Shown: positions 51,587 to 60,520, counted from the first letter of the stretch. The stretch is 64,000 nt of DNA from Microcoleus sp036704825 (GCA_036704825.1 JAUBSN010000043.1:4182-68181), one strand, 5' to 3'. The notes: generated from the sequence alone by a model not told the origin. Translations and numbers: made by a program.

Positions 51587-51813
51587 TCGTCAGTCAGTCG
51601 ATTGTAGATTTTAGATTTTAGAGTTGAGATTTACTTGCAGCGCAGTGAATCTGGGAGTTAGAACTTTGGTCTAAAATTTTTTGCCCTCGACGGCGATTGT
51701 CGGAAACTTGTCTCCGTTTTTGGGCGGGGTCATGAGTTTTTGGTCGCGATGTCAACAACAATAGATTAGATAACACGGACGGCCCAGTAGCGGTTAACGA
51801 TCGTCGGGGACTA

Positions 51814-52944
51814 ATGACTGAAGACAAGACGGGATTTTCTTTTAAATGTCAGGCTAATTGCAGCCATACCCAAGCGCGTGCAGGGGTTTTTGCCACTCCC
51901 CACGGTGTTGTGGAAACGCCTAAATTTATGCCGGTGGGGACGCTAGCTAATGTCAAAACTTTGACCCCGGCACATCTTGAGGCGGCGGGTTCTCAAATGG
52001 TTTTGGCAAATACTTATCACTTGCACTTGCAGCCGGGGGAAGCAATTGTCGCTGGCGCGGGCGGATTGCACAAATTTATGGCTTGGCCAGGCCCGATGCT
52101 GACGGATTCGGGTGGCTTTCAGGTGTTTAGCTTGAGCCAAATGCGGAATATTACTGATGATGGGGTTACTTTTCGTTCTCCCCGCGATGGCCGCAGGATT
52201 AATTTGACGCCGGAACGATCGATCGAAATTCAGAATCAGTTGGGCGCTGATGTGATTATGGCCTTTGATGAGTGTCCCCCTTACCCCGCTACGCGGGAGG
52301 AGGTGGAGGCTGCCACAAATCGCACTTACCGCTGGCTGCAACGCTGCATTCAAGCTCACTCGCGCCCCGATCAAGCTTTGTTTGGCATTGTGCAGGGGGG
52401 TGTTTTCCCCGATTTGCGATCGCGCGCGGCGAACCAGTTGGTAGATTTAGATTTACCAGGCTACGCCATCGGCGGGGTTAGTGTCGGGGAATCGGGGGAT
52501 TTGATCGCAGAGATTGTGAAGGTGACTGCGCCTCTGTTGCCGACAAATAAACCGCGTTATTTGATGGGGATTGGGACTTATCGGGAAATGGCGTTGGCGG
52601 TGGCGAGTGGCGTAGATATGTTTGACTGCGTGATTCCGACTCGGCTGGCCCGCCACGGGACGGCTTTTGTTCGTGGGGAACGCTGGAATTTGAAAAATGC
52701 TCGGTTCCGGGAGGATTTTGCACCGCTGGATGAGTCTTGTCCTTGTTATACCTGCCAAAAATTTAGTCGGGCTTATTTGGCCCATTTGACGCGGGCTAAC
52801 GAAGTGCTGGGGTATACTTTGCTGGCGATTCACAATGTGACGGAGTTGATTCGCTTTACGGGGAGGATGCGGGAGGCGATTTTGGCCGATCGATTTACAC
52901 AAGAGTTTGCCTACTGGCTGGCACCGAGAGTCGATCGATCGTGA
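51814..52944 (+). CDS. tgt: Queuine tRNA-ribosyltransferase
   Basis: TGT exchanges guanine 34 in tRNAs with GUN anticodons for preQ1. The 376-residue protein has TPKFMPVGTLANVKTLTP, LANTYHLHLQPG, the substrate and catalytic region LTDSGGFQVFSL, MAFDECPPYPAT, GGVSVGES, FDCVIPTRLARHGTAF and the zinc site CPCYTC followed by LLAIHN. All are standard for the bacterial enzyme and length is normal. The start ATG 51814 overlaps a TAATGACTGA-type repeat but gives the expected N-terminus. psbK lies 60 bases downstream on the same strand. Confidence 0.97.
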   Translation: MTEDKTGFSFKCQANCSHTQARAGVFATPHGVVETPKFMPVGTLANVKTLTPAHLEAAGSQMVLANTYHLHLQPGEAIVAGAGGLHKFMAWPGPMLTDSGGFQVFSLSQMRNITDDGVTFRSPRDGRRINLTPERSIEIQNQLGADVIMAFDECPPYPATREEVEAATNRTYRWLQRCIQAHSRPDQALFGIVQGGVFPDLRSRAANQLVDLDLPGYAIGGVSVGESGDLIAEIVKVTAPLLPTNKPRYLMGIGTYREMALAVASGVDMFDCVIPTRLARHGTAFVRGERWNLKNARFREDFAPLDESCPCYTCQKFSRAYLAHLTRANEVLGYTLLAIHNVTELIRFTGRMREAILADRFTQEFAYWLAPRVDRS

Positions 52945-53004
52945 TTGCCTTGGGTAAAGATATGCGACAATTATGAAAATTCTGTTGGATAGGTAGGTTG
53001 ATTC

Positions 53005-53142
53005 ATGGAAGCTGCATTACTCTTAGCAAAACTGCCCGAAGCTTATTCGATTTTTGAGCCTTTGGTTAATGTTTTGCCCGTCATTCCCGTATTTTTCTTG
53101 CTGCTGGCTTTTGTTTGGCAGGCGGCTGTCGGATTTAGATAA
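53005..53142 (+). CDS. psbK: Photosystem II reaction center protein K
   Basis: This 45-residue protein starts MEAALLLAKLPEAY. The conserved mature segment KLPEAYSIFEPLVNVLPVIP then a single membrane helix (VFFLLLAFVWQAAVGFR) identify PsbK, a small subunit at the periphery of the photosystem II core near CP43. The first eight residues are a short leader removed in known PsbK proteins. It follows tgt at 60 bases and has its own strong hairpin terminator 14 bases downstream. tgt-psbK adjacency is seen in other cyanobacteria. Confidence 0.97.
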   Translation: MEAALLLAKLPEAYSIFEPLVNVLPVIPVFFLLLAFVWQAAVGFR

Positions 53143-53155
53143 GTTTGATTTCATC

Positions 53156-53192
53156 AAAAGCAGGGGCAATTCACCAATTGCCCCTGCTTTTA
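53156..53192 (+). terminator. Strong intrinsic terminator after psbK
   Basis: A perfect 16-base stem (AAAAGCAGGGGCAATT with AATTGCCCCTGCTTTT) has a CACC tetraloop and ends in TTTTA. Because the stem's A/T ends are symmetric, it can also serve the convergent glutathione S-transferase gene on the minus strand. Confidence 0.9.
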
Positions 53193-53226
53193 GATATTAA
53201 GTTTTGTTTCGTTCTTCTTTCTGGCT

Positions 53227-53781
53227 TCAGCTACCGCCGATCGCACTTTTGAATGCCGGTCTTTCTGAGATCCGCTTGATGTAATCTACAACAGCCGGAT
53301 AAGGGCTGAGGTCTAGTTTTAGCATCATTGGAATGTAGGCTAAAGCTGATCCTACTGCTGCATCGGCGACGCCGAATTCATCGCCCATCAAAAACGGCTG
53401 TTTCTCGAAGATTTCATTTAACGGTGTTAACAACTTGGGAGTTTCGCGATCGCGAGTTGCTTCTGTAAATATTCCCGGCGCCAGCGTAGCATTAGCAAAC
53501 ACGACCCACTGTACGATTTGAGCTTGCTGCTCCAAAGTATCGGGCATTCTACCATATTTTTGAGCTAAATACAGCAAAATTGCGCCCGATTCCCAAAGTT
53601 TAAAATCTCCGTCAACAATCGCCGGTACTTTGCCGATCGGGTTAATTTCGAGATACTCAGGCTGCAAGTGTGCCCCTGCCTGCATATCGAGGAGGACGAA
53701 TTCGTAGGGAACCGCGATTTCTTCTAGATACCACTTGACTATTGACGCCCTGCTGCGAGCTCCGCCGTAAAGTTTCAGCAC
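53227..53781 (-). CDS. Glutathione S-transferase family protein
   Basis: This 184-residue protein starts MLKLYGGARSRASIVKWYLEE. The thioredoxin-like N-domain has the cis-proline motif GKVPAIVDGDFKLWESGAILLYLAQKYG. The helical C-domain includes LMGDEFGVADAAVGSALAYI, the N-capping region of GST folds. It conjugates glutathione or reduces substrates; the specific reaction is unknown. The catalytic Ser/Tyr candidates lie in the first 12 residues (YGGARS). It is convergent with psbK. Confidence 0.9.
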   Translation of the reverse strand: MLKLYGGARSRASIVKWYLEEIAVPYEFVLLDMQAGAHLQPEYLEINPIGKVPAIVDGDFKLWESGAILLYLAQKYGRMPDTLEQQAQIVQWVVFANATLAPGIFTEATRDRETPKLLTPLNEIFEKQPFLMGDEFGVADAAVGSALAYIPMMLKLDLSPYPAVVDYIKRISERPAFKSAIGGS

Positions 53782-53921
53782 AGAATTTTGTCCTTTAACG
53801 CAATATTATTATTCTACCGAGCATTGGACATGAGGAATTGGGCATTCTAGGCACAGCCTCCGGGTATGTGTTCCCAGGTATAGCCTGGAAAAAGTATAAA
53901 TTACCAATTACCCATTACCAA

Positions 53922-54506
53922 TTACCCATTACCGATGACTGCCGACGCTTCTGTTAAATGCGAAAATAATATATTGCTGCCGATCGCGATTAAAATTACG
54001 CCTCCTAGGAACTCTATTTTATTTCCAAATAAGTTGCCGCACTTGTGGCCGATGAACACGCCAGCAAATACGACAAAGAAAGTAATAAATCCGATCGCAC
54101 TAACGACAGGGCCGATCGAAGTTTTTAGCACTGCAAATCCGATGCCAACTGCGAGGGCATCGATACTCGTCGCCACCGACAGCGTTATCAAAGTCCCCGT
54201 ATCTAAGGGATTGAACTTTTTCTCGCAGTCTTCGGTTTGCAGCGATTCGTAAATCATTTTACCGCCAATGAAACTCAATAGACCAAAAGCTATCCAATGG
54301 TCGATAGGTGTTATAAAAAAACTAAAACTAAGACCGAAAAACCACCCTATTACGGGCATTAAAGCTTGAAAACCTCCGAAATACAAGGCTATTTTTAAAG
54401 CTTTATTGACCTTCATGTGTTTGATTGCTAAACCGCTAGAAACAGCAACAGCAAAAGCATCTGCTGCTAGTCCCAAGGAAAGTAATATGGTAGTGGCTGC
54501 ATCCAT
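53922..54506 (-). CDS. mntP: Manganese efflux pump MntP/YtaF family
   Basis: The 194-residue protein has six predicted membrane helices. The two symmetrical motifs LSLGLAADAFAVAVSSGLAI and LSVATSIDALAVGIGFAVL place membrane Asp residues as in MntP exporters. Mn export matters in cyanobacteria, which hold large Mn pools for photosystem II. The 3' end lies next to AATTACCCATTACC repeats. No riboswitch was recognised in the 197 bases upstream. Confidence 0.88.
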   Translation of the reverse strand: MDAATTILLSLGLAADAFAVAVSSGLAIKHMKVNKALKIALYFGGFQALMPVIGWFFGLSFSFFITPIDHWIAFGLLSFIGGKMIYESLQTEDCEKKFNPLDTGTLITLSVATSIDALAVGIGFAVLKTSIGPVVSAIGFITFFVVFAGVFIGHKCGNLFGNKIEFLGGVILIAIGSNILFSHLTEASAVIGNG

Positions 54507-54703
54507 TTTTGTAAGGTGTTAGGTGTTATAAATAAAGTGTTCCTGTTGACTGTTTTAGTTTACACTAAATTTTGATATACTTGCGTTTTTATCATAATCT
54601 ATTCATTTTTGAATCACATTTATTTCACAATTGGCGAGGGTTGAAAAAATCAGCGCCTAGTTGTATTGTGTAAAAGATTATTTATGAAGTAGCAGAATCG
54701 ACT

Positions 54704-55303
54704 ATGGCATCATCTAGACCGTACCAGCCATTGCTGCTCAGGTTACTGCATGGGGTTAACGCTGCGATCGCCCTTTTAGCAATTTTGAGCGCATTTCTGG
54801 TTTACAACACCTACGATGGGCGGTTTGGCAAAGTCCCCGTGCCTCAGATTGCAGATATTATTGGAATTCACGGCACTTTTGGCAAGATGTTGCTGTTAGG
54901 AATAATGCCGGCTTTTGCATTGTACAGTTTCCACGCAGGTCAAAAACGCTTGGTGCAGTCGGATTCTTTTGGGAAACTCACGCAGTTGGGAAAACCGATT
55001 TGGTGGTACAGTTTGCACCGGATTGTGAATACGTTGATGTTGCTGGCACTGACTTGGGCGATCGCTTCTGGCAGTATGGTTAAGGAAGAATGGCTGCCGG
55101 CTGGGGAATTGACGCAGGTTTGGTATTATTTACACGTTTCTGGTTGGGTGGTATTGGTGTTTTGTCTGACAATGCACTTGTTGATGAGTGCGAAGGTGGG
55201 GGGTTTGCCACTAATTTTGTCAATGTTTGATGCTGCATATCGCCCGGAAGATTCGCCGACTGCTTGGTGGAAGAAAATTCGCTCTTTGGTCGATCGCTCT
55301 TAA
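54704..55303 (+). CDS. Cytochrome b561-type membrane protein
   Basis: This 199-residue protein has four membrane helices and paired histidines suited to two b hemes: LLHGVNAAIALLAIL, GIHGTFGKMLLLG, SFHAGQKR, LHRIVNTLMLLAL, YLHVSGWVVLVF and MHLLMSA. This is the pattern of the prokaryotic cytochrome b561 / Ni-Fe hydrogenase b-subunit-like fold. It probably carries electrons across or along the membrane; partners are not visible nearby. Confidence 0.82.
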   Translation: MASSRPYQPLLLRLLHGVNAAIALLAILSAFLVYNTYDGRFGKVPVPQIADIIGIHGTFGKMLLLGIMPAFALYSFHAGQKRLVQSDSFGKLTQLGKPIWWYSLHRIVNTLMLLALTWAIASGSMVKEEWLPAGELTQVWYYLHVSGWVVLVFCLTMHLLMSAKVGGLPLILSMFDAAYRPEDSPTAWWKKIRSLVDRS

Positions 55304-55325
55304 TGTGAAAATGCTTAATGTGAAA

Positions 55326-55415
55326 ATGAACAGAAATATTTTATTACTTGTTGCGGAACTCTTGGTAATGGGAGGTTGGTTGTTTGCTGTGGTTGCACCT
55401 TTATTATTTCCCTAA
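55326..55415 (+). CDS. Possible 29-residue single-helix membrane peptide
   Basis: ATG at 55326 encodes a short hydrophobic peptide (MNRNILLLVAELL, then MGGWLFAVVAPLLFP) starting 23 bases after the cytochrome b561-like stop. An in-frame ATG at 55311 would add five residues. Its size resembles small thylakoid subunits, but it matches none that I can name. There is no clear ribosome-binding site. The peptide ends just before a MITE-like element. Treat it as a candidate. Confidence 0.3.
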   Translation: MNRNILLLVAELLVMGGWLFAVVAPLLFP

Positions 55416-55423
55416 TCCTATCA

Positions 55424-55527
55424 TATAGCAATCTTAAATCATTTGTGAGTTTCTTACTCCCTCCCCTTGCCAAGGAGAGGGTTGGGGTGGGGTAAAAAAT
55501 TTATGACTCCTGCAAGGATTGTTATAG
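55424..55527. repeat. MITE-like element with TATAGCAATC ends, copy 1
   Basis: The element runs from TATAGCAATC to GATTGTTATAG, with an internal CTCCCCTTGCCAAGGAGAGG hairpin and TGGGGTGGGGTAAAAA. It matches the element at 63751-63855 in the opposite orientation. Confidence 0.8.
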
Positions 55528-55560
55528 AAAATTTTGTTAACAAATGATCGTTAGGATCGC

Positions 55561-55641
55561 GAATTAAATAATTTACACATATTTGTGGGATGGGCGTCCC
55601 GCCCGTCCCACAAGAACAATAAATTGTAAGTTATTTAATTC
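55561..55641. repeat. MITE-like element with GAATTAAATAA-TTACA ends, copy 1
   Basis: Inverted repeats of 17 bases (GAATTAAATAATTTACA, with TGTAAGTTATTTAATTC) enclose GTGGGATGGGCGTCCCGCCC. The second copy is at 58752-58862, and both are followed by TCATTCCTTAG. Confidence 0.85.
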
Positions 55642-55781
55642 TCATTCCTTAGCTTTGTAGTGAAGACTTCAGCCCTCTGTTTGATGACGACTTGCATTCC
55701 TCACTACAAACCTAAATTAAGCTTTTCGCGCCGCTTGCTAGCAAGATTTGCGACAGGTTTACCTGGCGGCAGAATGCGATA

Positions 55782-58271
55782 TCAAACGATCGGCAATTTT
55801 ACCCTAAACTCAGCACCGCCGGCAGGTTGAGATTTAATTTGAGGTTGAACAGGAGATTCAACTGTCAGGCTGCCGCTGTGCAATTCTACAATAATTTTAT
55901 AGCAAACCGACAACTCCAATCCTGCAAAAATTTTAAATGATTTAGTAGGCCCAAAATGGTCAAATATTCTGGGTTGAATTTCCGGCGGAATTAGAGAGCC
56001 ATTGTGGGCGATCGATACAAGAATAAATCTGCCTGTATATTCCTCGACAATATCGGTTTTTATTGTAATAATTTGAGCCGAGTCTTCAAGAGTTTTAACT
56101 GCATCTATAGCATTGAGCGTGAGACTCGCGAATACCTGGCTCAGTTGACCGGGATAACACAAAATTGGCGGCAGGTTGTTGTACTCCTTGACTACTAATA
56201 TTTTTTGCTCCAGTCTGTGAGCGAGCAACAGCAAAATATTGTCGATGCTCTCATTAACGTTGGCGTGTTCTTTGTTGGCTTCGTCAGGAAGTGAAAATTT
56301 CCTCAAAGCCAGGACTATCTGGCGAATGCCATCGGCTCCTATTTTCAAAAAATTGAGGATTTGCGGTAACTCCTGGCTGATAAAATCTAGGTCGCAAGTC
56401 TCTATTTTTTTGGCAATTCGCCGCCCTGGTTCGGGATATTGTTCTCGATAGAGGCGAATTACATGGAGCAAATCCTTGATATAATCGTTGAGGTGAATTA
56501 GGCGGCCGTAAATAAAGTTAATCGGGTTATTAATTTCCTGGGCAACTTCGGCGGCTAGTTGACCCACCATTGTAATTTTTTCGCTTTGTACTAAATGCTC
56601 TTCGGTGATTCCGAGTTGGGCTAATACTTCTTCCAAAAGTTTGAGTTCTTCTTGAATTTGCCCGTGGAGTTGGGATTGGGAAATTGCGATCGCCAGCGAG
56701 TCGGCAATTGCTTCCAAAACTTCCACCTTGTCGGGAGTTGCAAACCGCCGATTTGCACAGGCGAATAGATATCCAAGCCGATGATTCTGAGTTAGTACGG
56801 GTACTGCTGCGTAGTGACTATTTGTGAGTTCGATATAGGCGTGTTCCTTAGACGCTGTGGCATCAGGGGCGGCGGTTTTATGTAGCAGTATGGTTTCGCA
56901 GCGGTGAAGCCGTGCAGCTAAATCTCCAGAGGGCCCTCCTGGAACACCAAAGATTCCCAAGCGCCCCGGCAAACCTTCCCGGCAATATTCCCAGCCAAAT
57001 TCTAAAGTATCTTGTCGGGGATCGTACCATGCGAACATTGCTCGATCGAGCTTCAGTAAAGTACCGAGTTCGTCTACTGTAGTTTGGAGGATGCGATCGA
57101 GCTCCAAGCAAGCGCGAATGCGGCCGGTCAAGCGGTGGAGAAGGGCTTCTCTGCGACTGCGAATGCAATTTAGGGCAAGCAGCTTGAGCGCCACAATTGC
57201 GGAGAAAATAGCTGCGGCGGCAAGTACGCCGGCGGCTACTGCTAGTATCTTGAAAGGAAGGAGTTCTTTTTCGAGATTCTCGCGGGGAATTACGAGGGCG
57301 ATCGACCATTCAGCTTGTTCTAAAGGAAGATAGGCAACATAAACTCTGGCGTCGTTGATTTGAGTCAGCACAATGCCCGTTTTTTGATAAACCATCTCCC
57401 GCGCTACATTTGCCAAATTAGCATCTGCGGACTCTAAAAGACTGGGAGCCGAATTGTCGATATTTCCGATTAATCGAGCGTCGGGATGCACAATCGGCAC
57501 TCCTTGAGAATTGAGAACAAAAGCGTAAGTTCCGGGGTCATATTCCAGCTTTCTTACTACTTGAGTAATTCGGTCTATGCTAATGACGCCGTTCATTACT
57601 CCGATCGGCTTTTGTGCTGTTTTATCAATAGAATTGGCCGACTTTGACCACACCGGAGCCGAAATGGGAACAATCCTTTGTTTTTTGATGGTGCGAGAAA
57701 TGGTAGGATCGGAAACATAGACTTCCCCAGCCATTGCCTTTTTGAAGTGTGGGCGGTCGCTCACATTAATCAACGCTTTGCCGACTTTTGTGGTGAAATA
57801 AGAACCGTCGGGATCAATTAATGCGAAGTATTGAAATTTTTGTAGTCGATTTACTTCCGATTTTAAGTAAGGCTGTGCCACTGACCAATTCATCGAACGA
57901 ACCGGAGGAGTGTTGGCTAGGATTTCGATCTCAGCCTTTCTAGTACCGAGCCAGCGATCGATCTTGTTGGCCCGCTCCCTAACTTCTAACAAAGCATTGC
58001 GCTCTAAATTGGTGATAATCAAGCGACGAACGCTTTGATAGCTAATACAACCAGTGATGCTAGCTGCCAGAATTGTTACGCCCAAAATTAAGAGCGCAGT
58101 TTGGTACCCAAGATGGTATTCGCCCTTTAATTCCGCTGGCAATAGTCGAGTTAATTTCCACCACTTTACTCTCGCAAAGCTTCGCATGGTTTGACCAATT
58201 TGTGAGATTGAAATCCTTAGCTCACCTGCGATGTAATCGCCCGCCTGCCAGTAGTCTGAAACTACTAGCAT
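55782..58271 (-). CDS. Membrane sensor with dCache and GAF domains and a degenerate histidine-kinase core
   Basis: This 829-residue protein has membrane helices near 58-80 and 345-370 flanking an extracellular Cache-type sensor domain. A GAF domain (about 390-540) follows, then a HisKA-like stretch and ATPase-like end. The core is recognisable (QLAAEVAQEINNPINFIYGR) but the phospho-His is Gln578. The ATP-lid boxes are also altered: IAHNGSLIPPEI instead of a DNG-type box, and FAGLELSV where GTGLGLSI is expected. The gene is otherwise intact, suggesting a pseudokinase. Start could be ATG 58271 or the in-frame ATG 28 codons later. Confidence 0.85.
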   Translation of the reverse strand: MLVVSDYWQAGDYIAGELRISISQIGQTMRSFARVKWWKLTRLLPAELKGEYHLGYQTALLILGVTILAASITGCISYQSVRRLIITNLERNALLEVRERANKIDRWLGTRKAEIEILANTPPVRSMNWSVAQPYLKSEVNRLQKFQYFALIDPDGSYFTTKVGKALINVSDRPHFKKAMAGEVYVSDPTISRTIKKQRIVPISAPVWSKSANSIDKTAQKPIGVMNGVISIDRITQVVRKLEYDPGTYAFVLNSQGVPIVHPDARLIGNIDNSAPSLLESADANLANVAREMVYQKTGIVLTQINDARVYVAYLPLEQAEWSIALVIPRENLEKELLPFKILAVAAGVLAAAAIFSAIVALKLLALNCIRSRREALLHRLTGRIRACLELDRILQTTVDELGTLLKLDRAMFAWYDPRQDTLEFGWEYCREGLPGRLGIFGVPGGPSGDLAARLHRCETILLHKTAAPDATASKEHAYIELTNSHYAAVPVLTQNHRLGYLFACANRRFATPDKVEVLEAIADSLAIAISQSQLHGQIQEELKLLEEVLAQLGITEEHLVQSEKITMVGQLAAEVAQEINNPINFIYGRLIHLNDYIKDLLHVIRLYREQYPEPGRRIAKKIETCDLDFISQELPQILNFLKIGADGIRQIVLALRKFSLPDEANKEHANVNESIDNILLLLAHRLEQKILVVKEYNNLPPILCYPGQLSQVFASLTLNAIDAVKTLEDSAQIITIKTDIVEEYTGRFILVSIAHNGSLIPPEIQPRIFDHFGPTKSFKIFAGLELSVCYKIIVELHSGSLTVESPVQPQIKSQPAGGAEFRVKLPIV

Positions 58272-58317
58272 TCAATAATTGCGGGGATTTTTTAATTTTT
58301 TCCCGCCGAGAGGCTCC

Positions 58318-58455
58318 TATCGTTTCCGGTTGCACTCCTTATGATATAAAGGACACGGCAGTGCGGTTTCCCTACTCAGATTAATTGTAGGGACACGGCA
58401 GTGCCGTGTCGAAAGCGGTGGGTAATATTAATTCCGATGCTACCCGATTGGATAT
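58318..58455. repeat. MITE-like element with CCGGTTGCA / TTCCGATGCTACC ends
   Basis: This belongs to the same family as 49769-50016 and 59522-59635. The left end is TATCGTTTCCGGTTGCA, the right end ATTCCGATGCTACCCGATTG followed by GATATC, with a perfect GACACGGC / GCCGTGTC palindrome inside. Confidence 0.65.
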
Positions 58456-58751
58456 CACTTTGTTAAACAGGAATAATATCATACCACATTTTTGACAATT
58501 AAAAACTTTCATCAACTACTTAATTATTTTTTACATTTGTTAATAATTGATGTTATTTAGGTGAGGTGAGGAGTAGACATTTTAGGTTGAGATGTTTGGT
58601 GTGTTTCTTAATCAATAGTCCAGATTGTTTTTAGTTCCTACTCTGAAACCCTAGATTTTCCGTTAATAGTTCGATTGCCGAATTGCCTTCCTTAAAACCC
58701 TTATTCTACGGTTGGTCATCAAAAACAGTCCGCAGTATTGCTTATGAGCGT

Positions 58752-58862
58752 GAATTAAATAACTTACAATTTTAATTTTTATTGTGGGATGGGCGTCCCG
58801 CCCGTCCAAAAAAGACGGGCGGGACGCCCAACCCACTTTCAAGAGTGGAAGTTATTTAATTC
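58752..58862. repeat. MITE-like element with GAATTAAATAACTTACA ends, copy 2
   Basis: The ends are GAATTAAATAACTT and AAGTTATTTAATTC, with a long internal palindrome of GGGCGTCCCGCCCGTC and its complement. It shares TCATTCCTTAG downstream with copy 1 at 55561. Confidence 0.85.
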
Positions 58863-59016
58863 TCATTCCTTAGTAACGAAATATTAAAAGTTTTGTGTTC
58901 ATTATTAATGAATGAAAAACTTGTTAAATCTTTAATTTATATCTCAAAAATCACAACTATTTTCGGTGTATCCGCTGGCTGAGGCACTGTTAAATTGCCC
59001 CAGTTGCGCGATTTGT

Positions 59017-59481
59017 TTAAAGAACCTTGTGAGTGTGCTCGTGCTGTTTCACATTGTCTTCAGTGCGAATGATGCGCTCGGAGTTGAGCACTCTTTTACG
59101 TTCTAAGGAATAAGTAAAGTCGTTGCGAACTGTTCCCAAGGGAATGTGAAGTTGAGCTTGGGGGCGGATTTTGTAAGTGCGGGCAGCGGCGATCGCCCGA
59201 AAGGCAAATTCTTCGCTAAACTGAGCTGATGTCGGGAATTCTGGCAACATTTTGGGTGTTTCCCCGTCGAGCACTGATCCCAAAGTCGTCCCGCAAACCA
59301 TTAAATAAGAGGTGGGAATTCCCTTCAAAATTGCTTCTAAAGCTGCTGAGGGAATAGCTTCGATTACTTGCACTTGAAAAACTTCGCCTTCTTCTTTGAT
59401 GAAGCAGGTAGCTACACCGACTGCTATGTAGTCGTCGGTGCAGAGATCGGGAGCGTTGGGATAAACTGTGGCAGTCGTCAT
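59017..59481 (-). CDS. Conserved protein of unknown function
   Basis: This 154-residue soluble protein starts MTTATVYPNAPDLCTDDYIAVG. Recognisable stretches are CFIKEEGEVFQVQVIEAIPSAALEAILKGIPTSY and FAFRAIAAARTYKIRPQ, with no membrane segment and no catalytic motif I know. The His-rich end (KQHEHTHKVL) could bind metal. It is probably a cyanobacterial family protein. It stands alone between repeat blocks. Confidence 0.65.
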   Translation of the reverse strand: MTTATVYPNAPDLCTDDYIAVGVATCFIKEEGEVFQVQVIEAIPSAALEAILKGIPTSYLMVCGTTLGSVLDGETPKMLPEFPTSAQFSEEFAFRAIAAARTYKIRPQAQLHIPLGTVRNDFTYSLERKRVLNSERIIRTEDNVKQHEHTHKVL

Positions 59482-59521
59482 AAGAAAAGCTTGGTAGTGT
59501 GGAAACCGGGAACAAGAAATT

Positions 59522-59635
59522 ATATCATTTCCGGTTACACCGGAATGATGTTGACTGTTGACGGTTGACTGTTGACGCCGCGAACAGTCAACAGTGAACT
59601 CGAATTTACTATTCCGATGCTAACGCATTTGATAT
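59522..59635. repeat. MITE-like element with ATATCATTTCCGGTT / TTCCGATGCTAACG ends
   Basis: The left end (ATATCATTTCCGGTTACACC, then GGAAT) and the right end (ATTCCGATGCTAACGCATTT, then GATAT) are imperfect inverted repeats. The centre contains TTGACTGTTGACGG heptamers and their complement. It lies upstream of the 59481 start. Confidence 0.75.
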
Positions 59636-59785
59636 TAAGCGATTTGAGATTTGAGATTTGAGATTTATTCCACGGTTTTTTTCGGGGATTTTACGTGAAA
59701 AATCTCAAACCTGCTGTTCTAATATCTAAAATTGTTGGGTTAAGCTCCAAGGAGCCGATCGCACGATTGTGTCGATCGTACCACA

Positions 59786-60346
59786 TCACGGTAGATGCCG
59801 GATGATTCGGCAAGGATTCCCCGCCGCCACGACGTTTGCGGGAATATCTTTGACAACAACACTGCCTGCGCCGATCGTGCTATTGTCGCCAATAGTGACT
59901 CCAGGACAAATAATACTGCCGCCACCAATCCAAACATTATTGCCAATATTAATTTCAGCGGCGAGTTCTCGGCCAGAAAGTCTAATTTCCGGGTCTGTGG
60001 GGTGAAAAGCGGTGTAAATTTGCACATTGGGCGCGCACAGTAAATTTTCGCCGATGTTAACTCGATTGCAGTCGAGAATCACGCAACCAAAATTCATGTA
60101 CAACCCGTTTCCCGCATAAATATTGCTGCCATAGTCGCAGTAAAAAGGTGGCTCGATTTCAACTTTTGGCCCAACTGCACCGAACAATTCTGCGAGAATT
60201 TCTAACCGTTTGTCTGGTTCGTCTTCGCGGGTAGAATTGTAGGTTCTGGCGAGGCGGCGGGCTCGCTGACGATCTAAAATTAGTTGCTCATCAGCAGCTA
60301 AATACAATTCACCGGCGAGCATTTTTTGTTTTTCGGTTTTTTCCAT
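59786..60346 (-). CDS. Sugar O-acetyltransferase (maltose/nodulation acetyltransferase type)
   Basis: This 186-residue left-handed beta-helix acetyltransferase starts MEKTEKQKMLAGELYLAAD. It has the hexapeptide-repeat series VNIGENLLCAPNVQIYTAFH, INIGNNVWIGGGSIICPGVTIGDNSTIGAGSVVVKDIPANVVAAGNPC and the catalytic His of TAFHP. It transfers acetyl from acetyl-CoA to a sugar hydroxyl and is close to the Maa/NodL/LacA family. The substrate is unknown; it could modify surface sugars, but it is far from the glycan locus. Confidence 0.9.
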   Translation of the reverse strand: MEKTEKQKMLAGELYLAADEQLILDRQRARRLARTYNSTREDEPDKRLEILAELFGAVGPKVEIEPPFYCDYGSNIYAGNGLYMNFGCVILDCNRVNIGENLLCAPNVQIYTAFHPTDPEIRLSGRELAAEINIGNNVWIGGGSIICPGVTIGDNSTIGAGSVVVKDIPANVVAAGNPCRIIRHLP

Positions 60347-60402
60347 AAGAATAGGCGGTTGTAACCGCCACTATACAAACTTTCCTCGCTCTTTAACAGA
60401 CG

Positions 60403-60474
60403 GAAGAATAATGTAGGGTGCGCATTGCGCACCTTACTGAAGAATAATGTAGGGTGCGCATTGCGCACCTTACC
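60403..60474. repeat. Two tandem 36-base units with GGTGCGCATTGCGCACC palindrome
   Basis: Units at 60403-60438 and 60439-60474 differ at one position. Each contains GTAGGGTGCGCATTGCGCAC, a perfect palindrome core able to form hairpins. Confidence 0.9.
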
Positions 60475-60520
60475 GCTATAATTAGCGCGTCAGATCATTT
60501 TTTGATGTTGTAGCATACAT

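Larger units (their letters stand above)
58272..59016. other. Repeat-filled intergenic region, no gene recognised
   Basis: These 745 bases hold two MITE-like elements (58318-58455 and 58752-58862) and a palindrome GACACGGCAGTGCCGTGTC near 58392. The remainder is AT-rich without convincing open frames. Confidence 0.7.
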
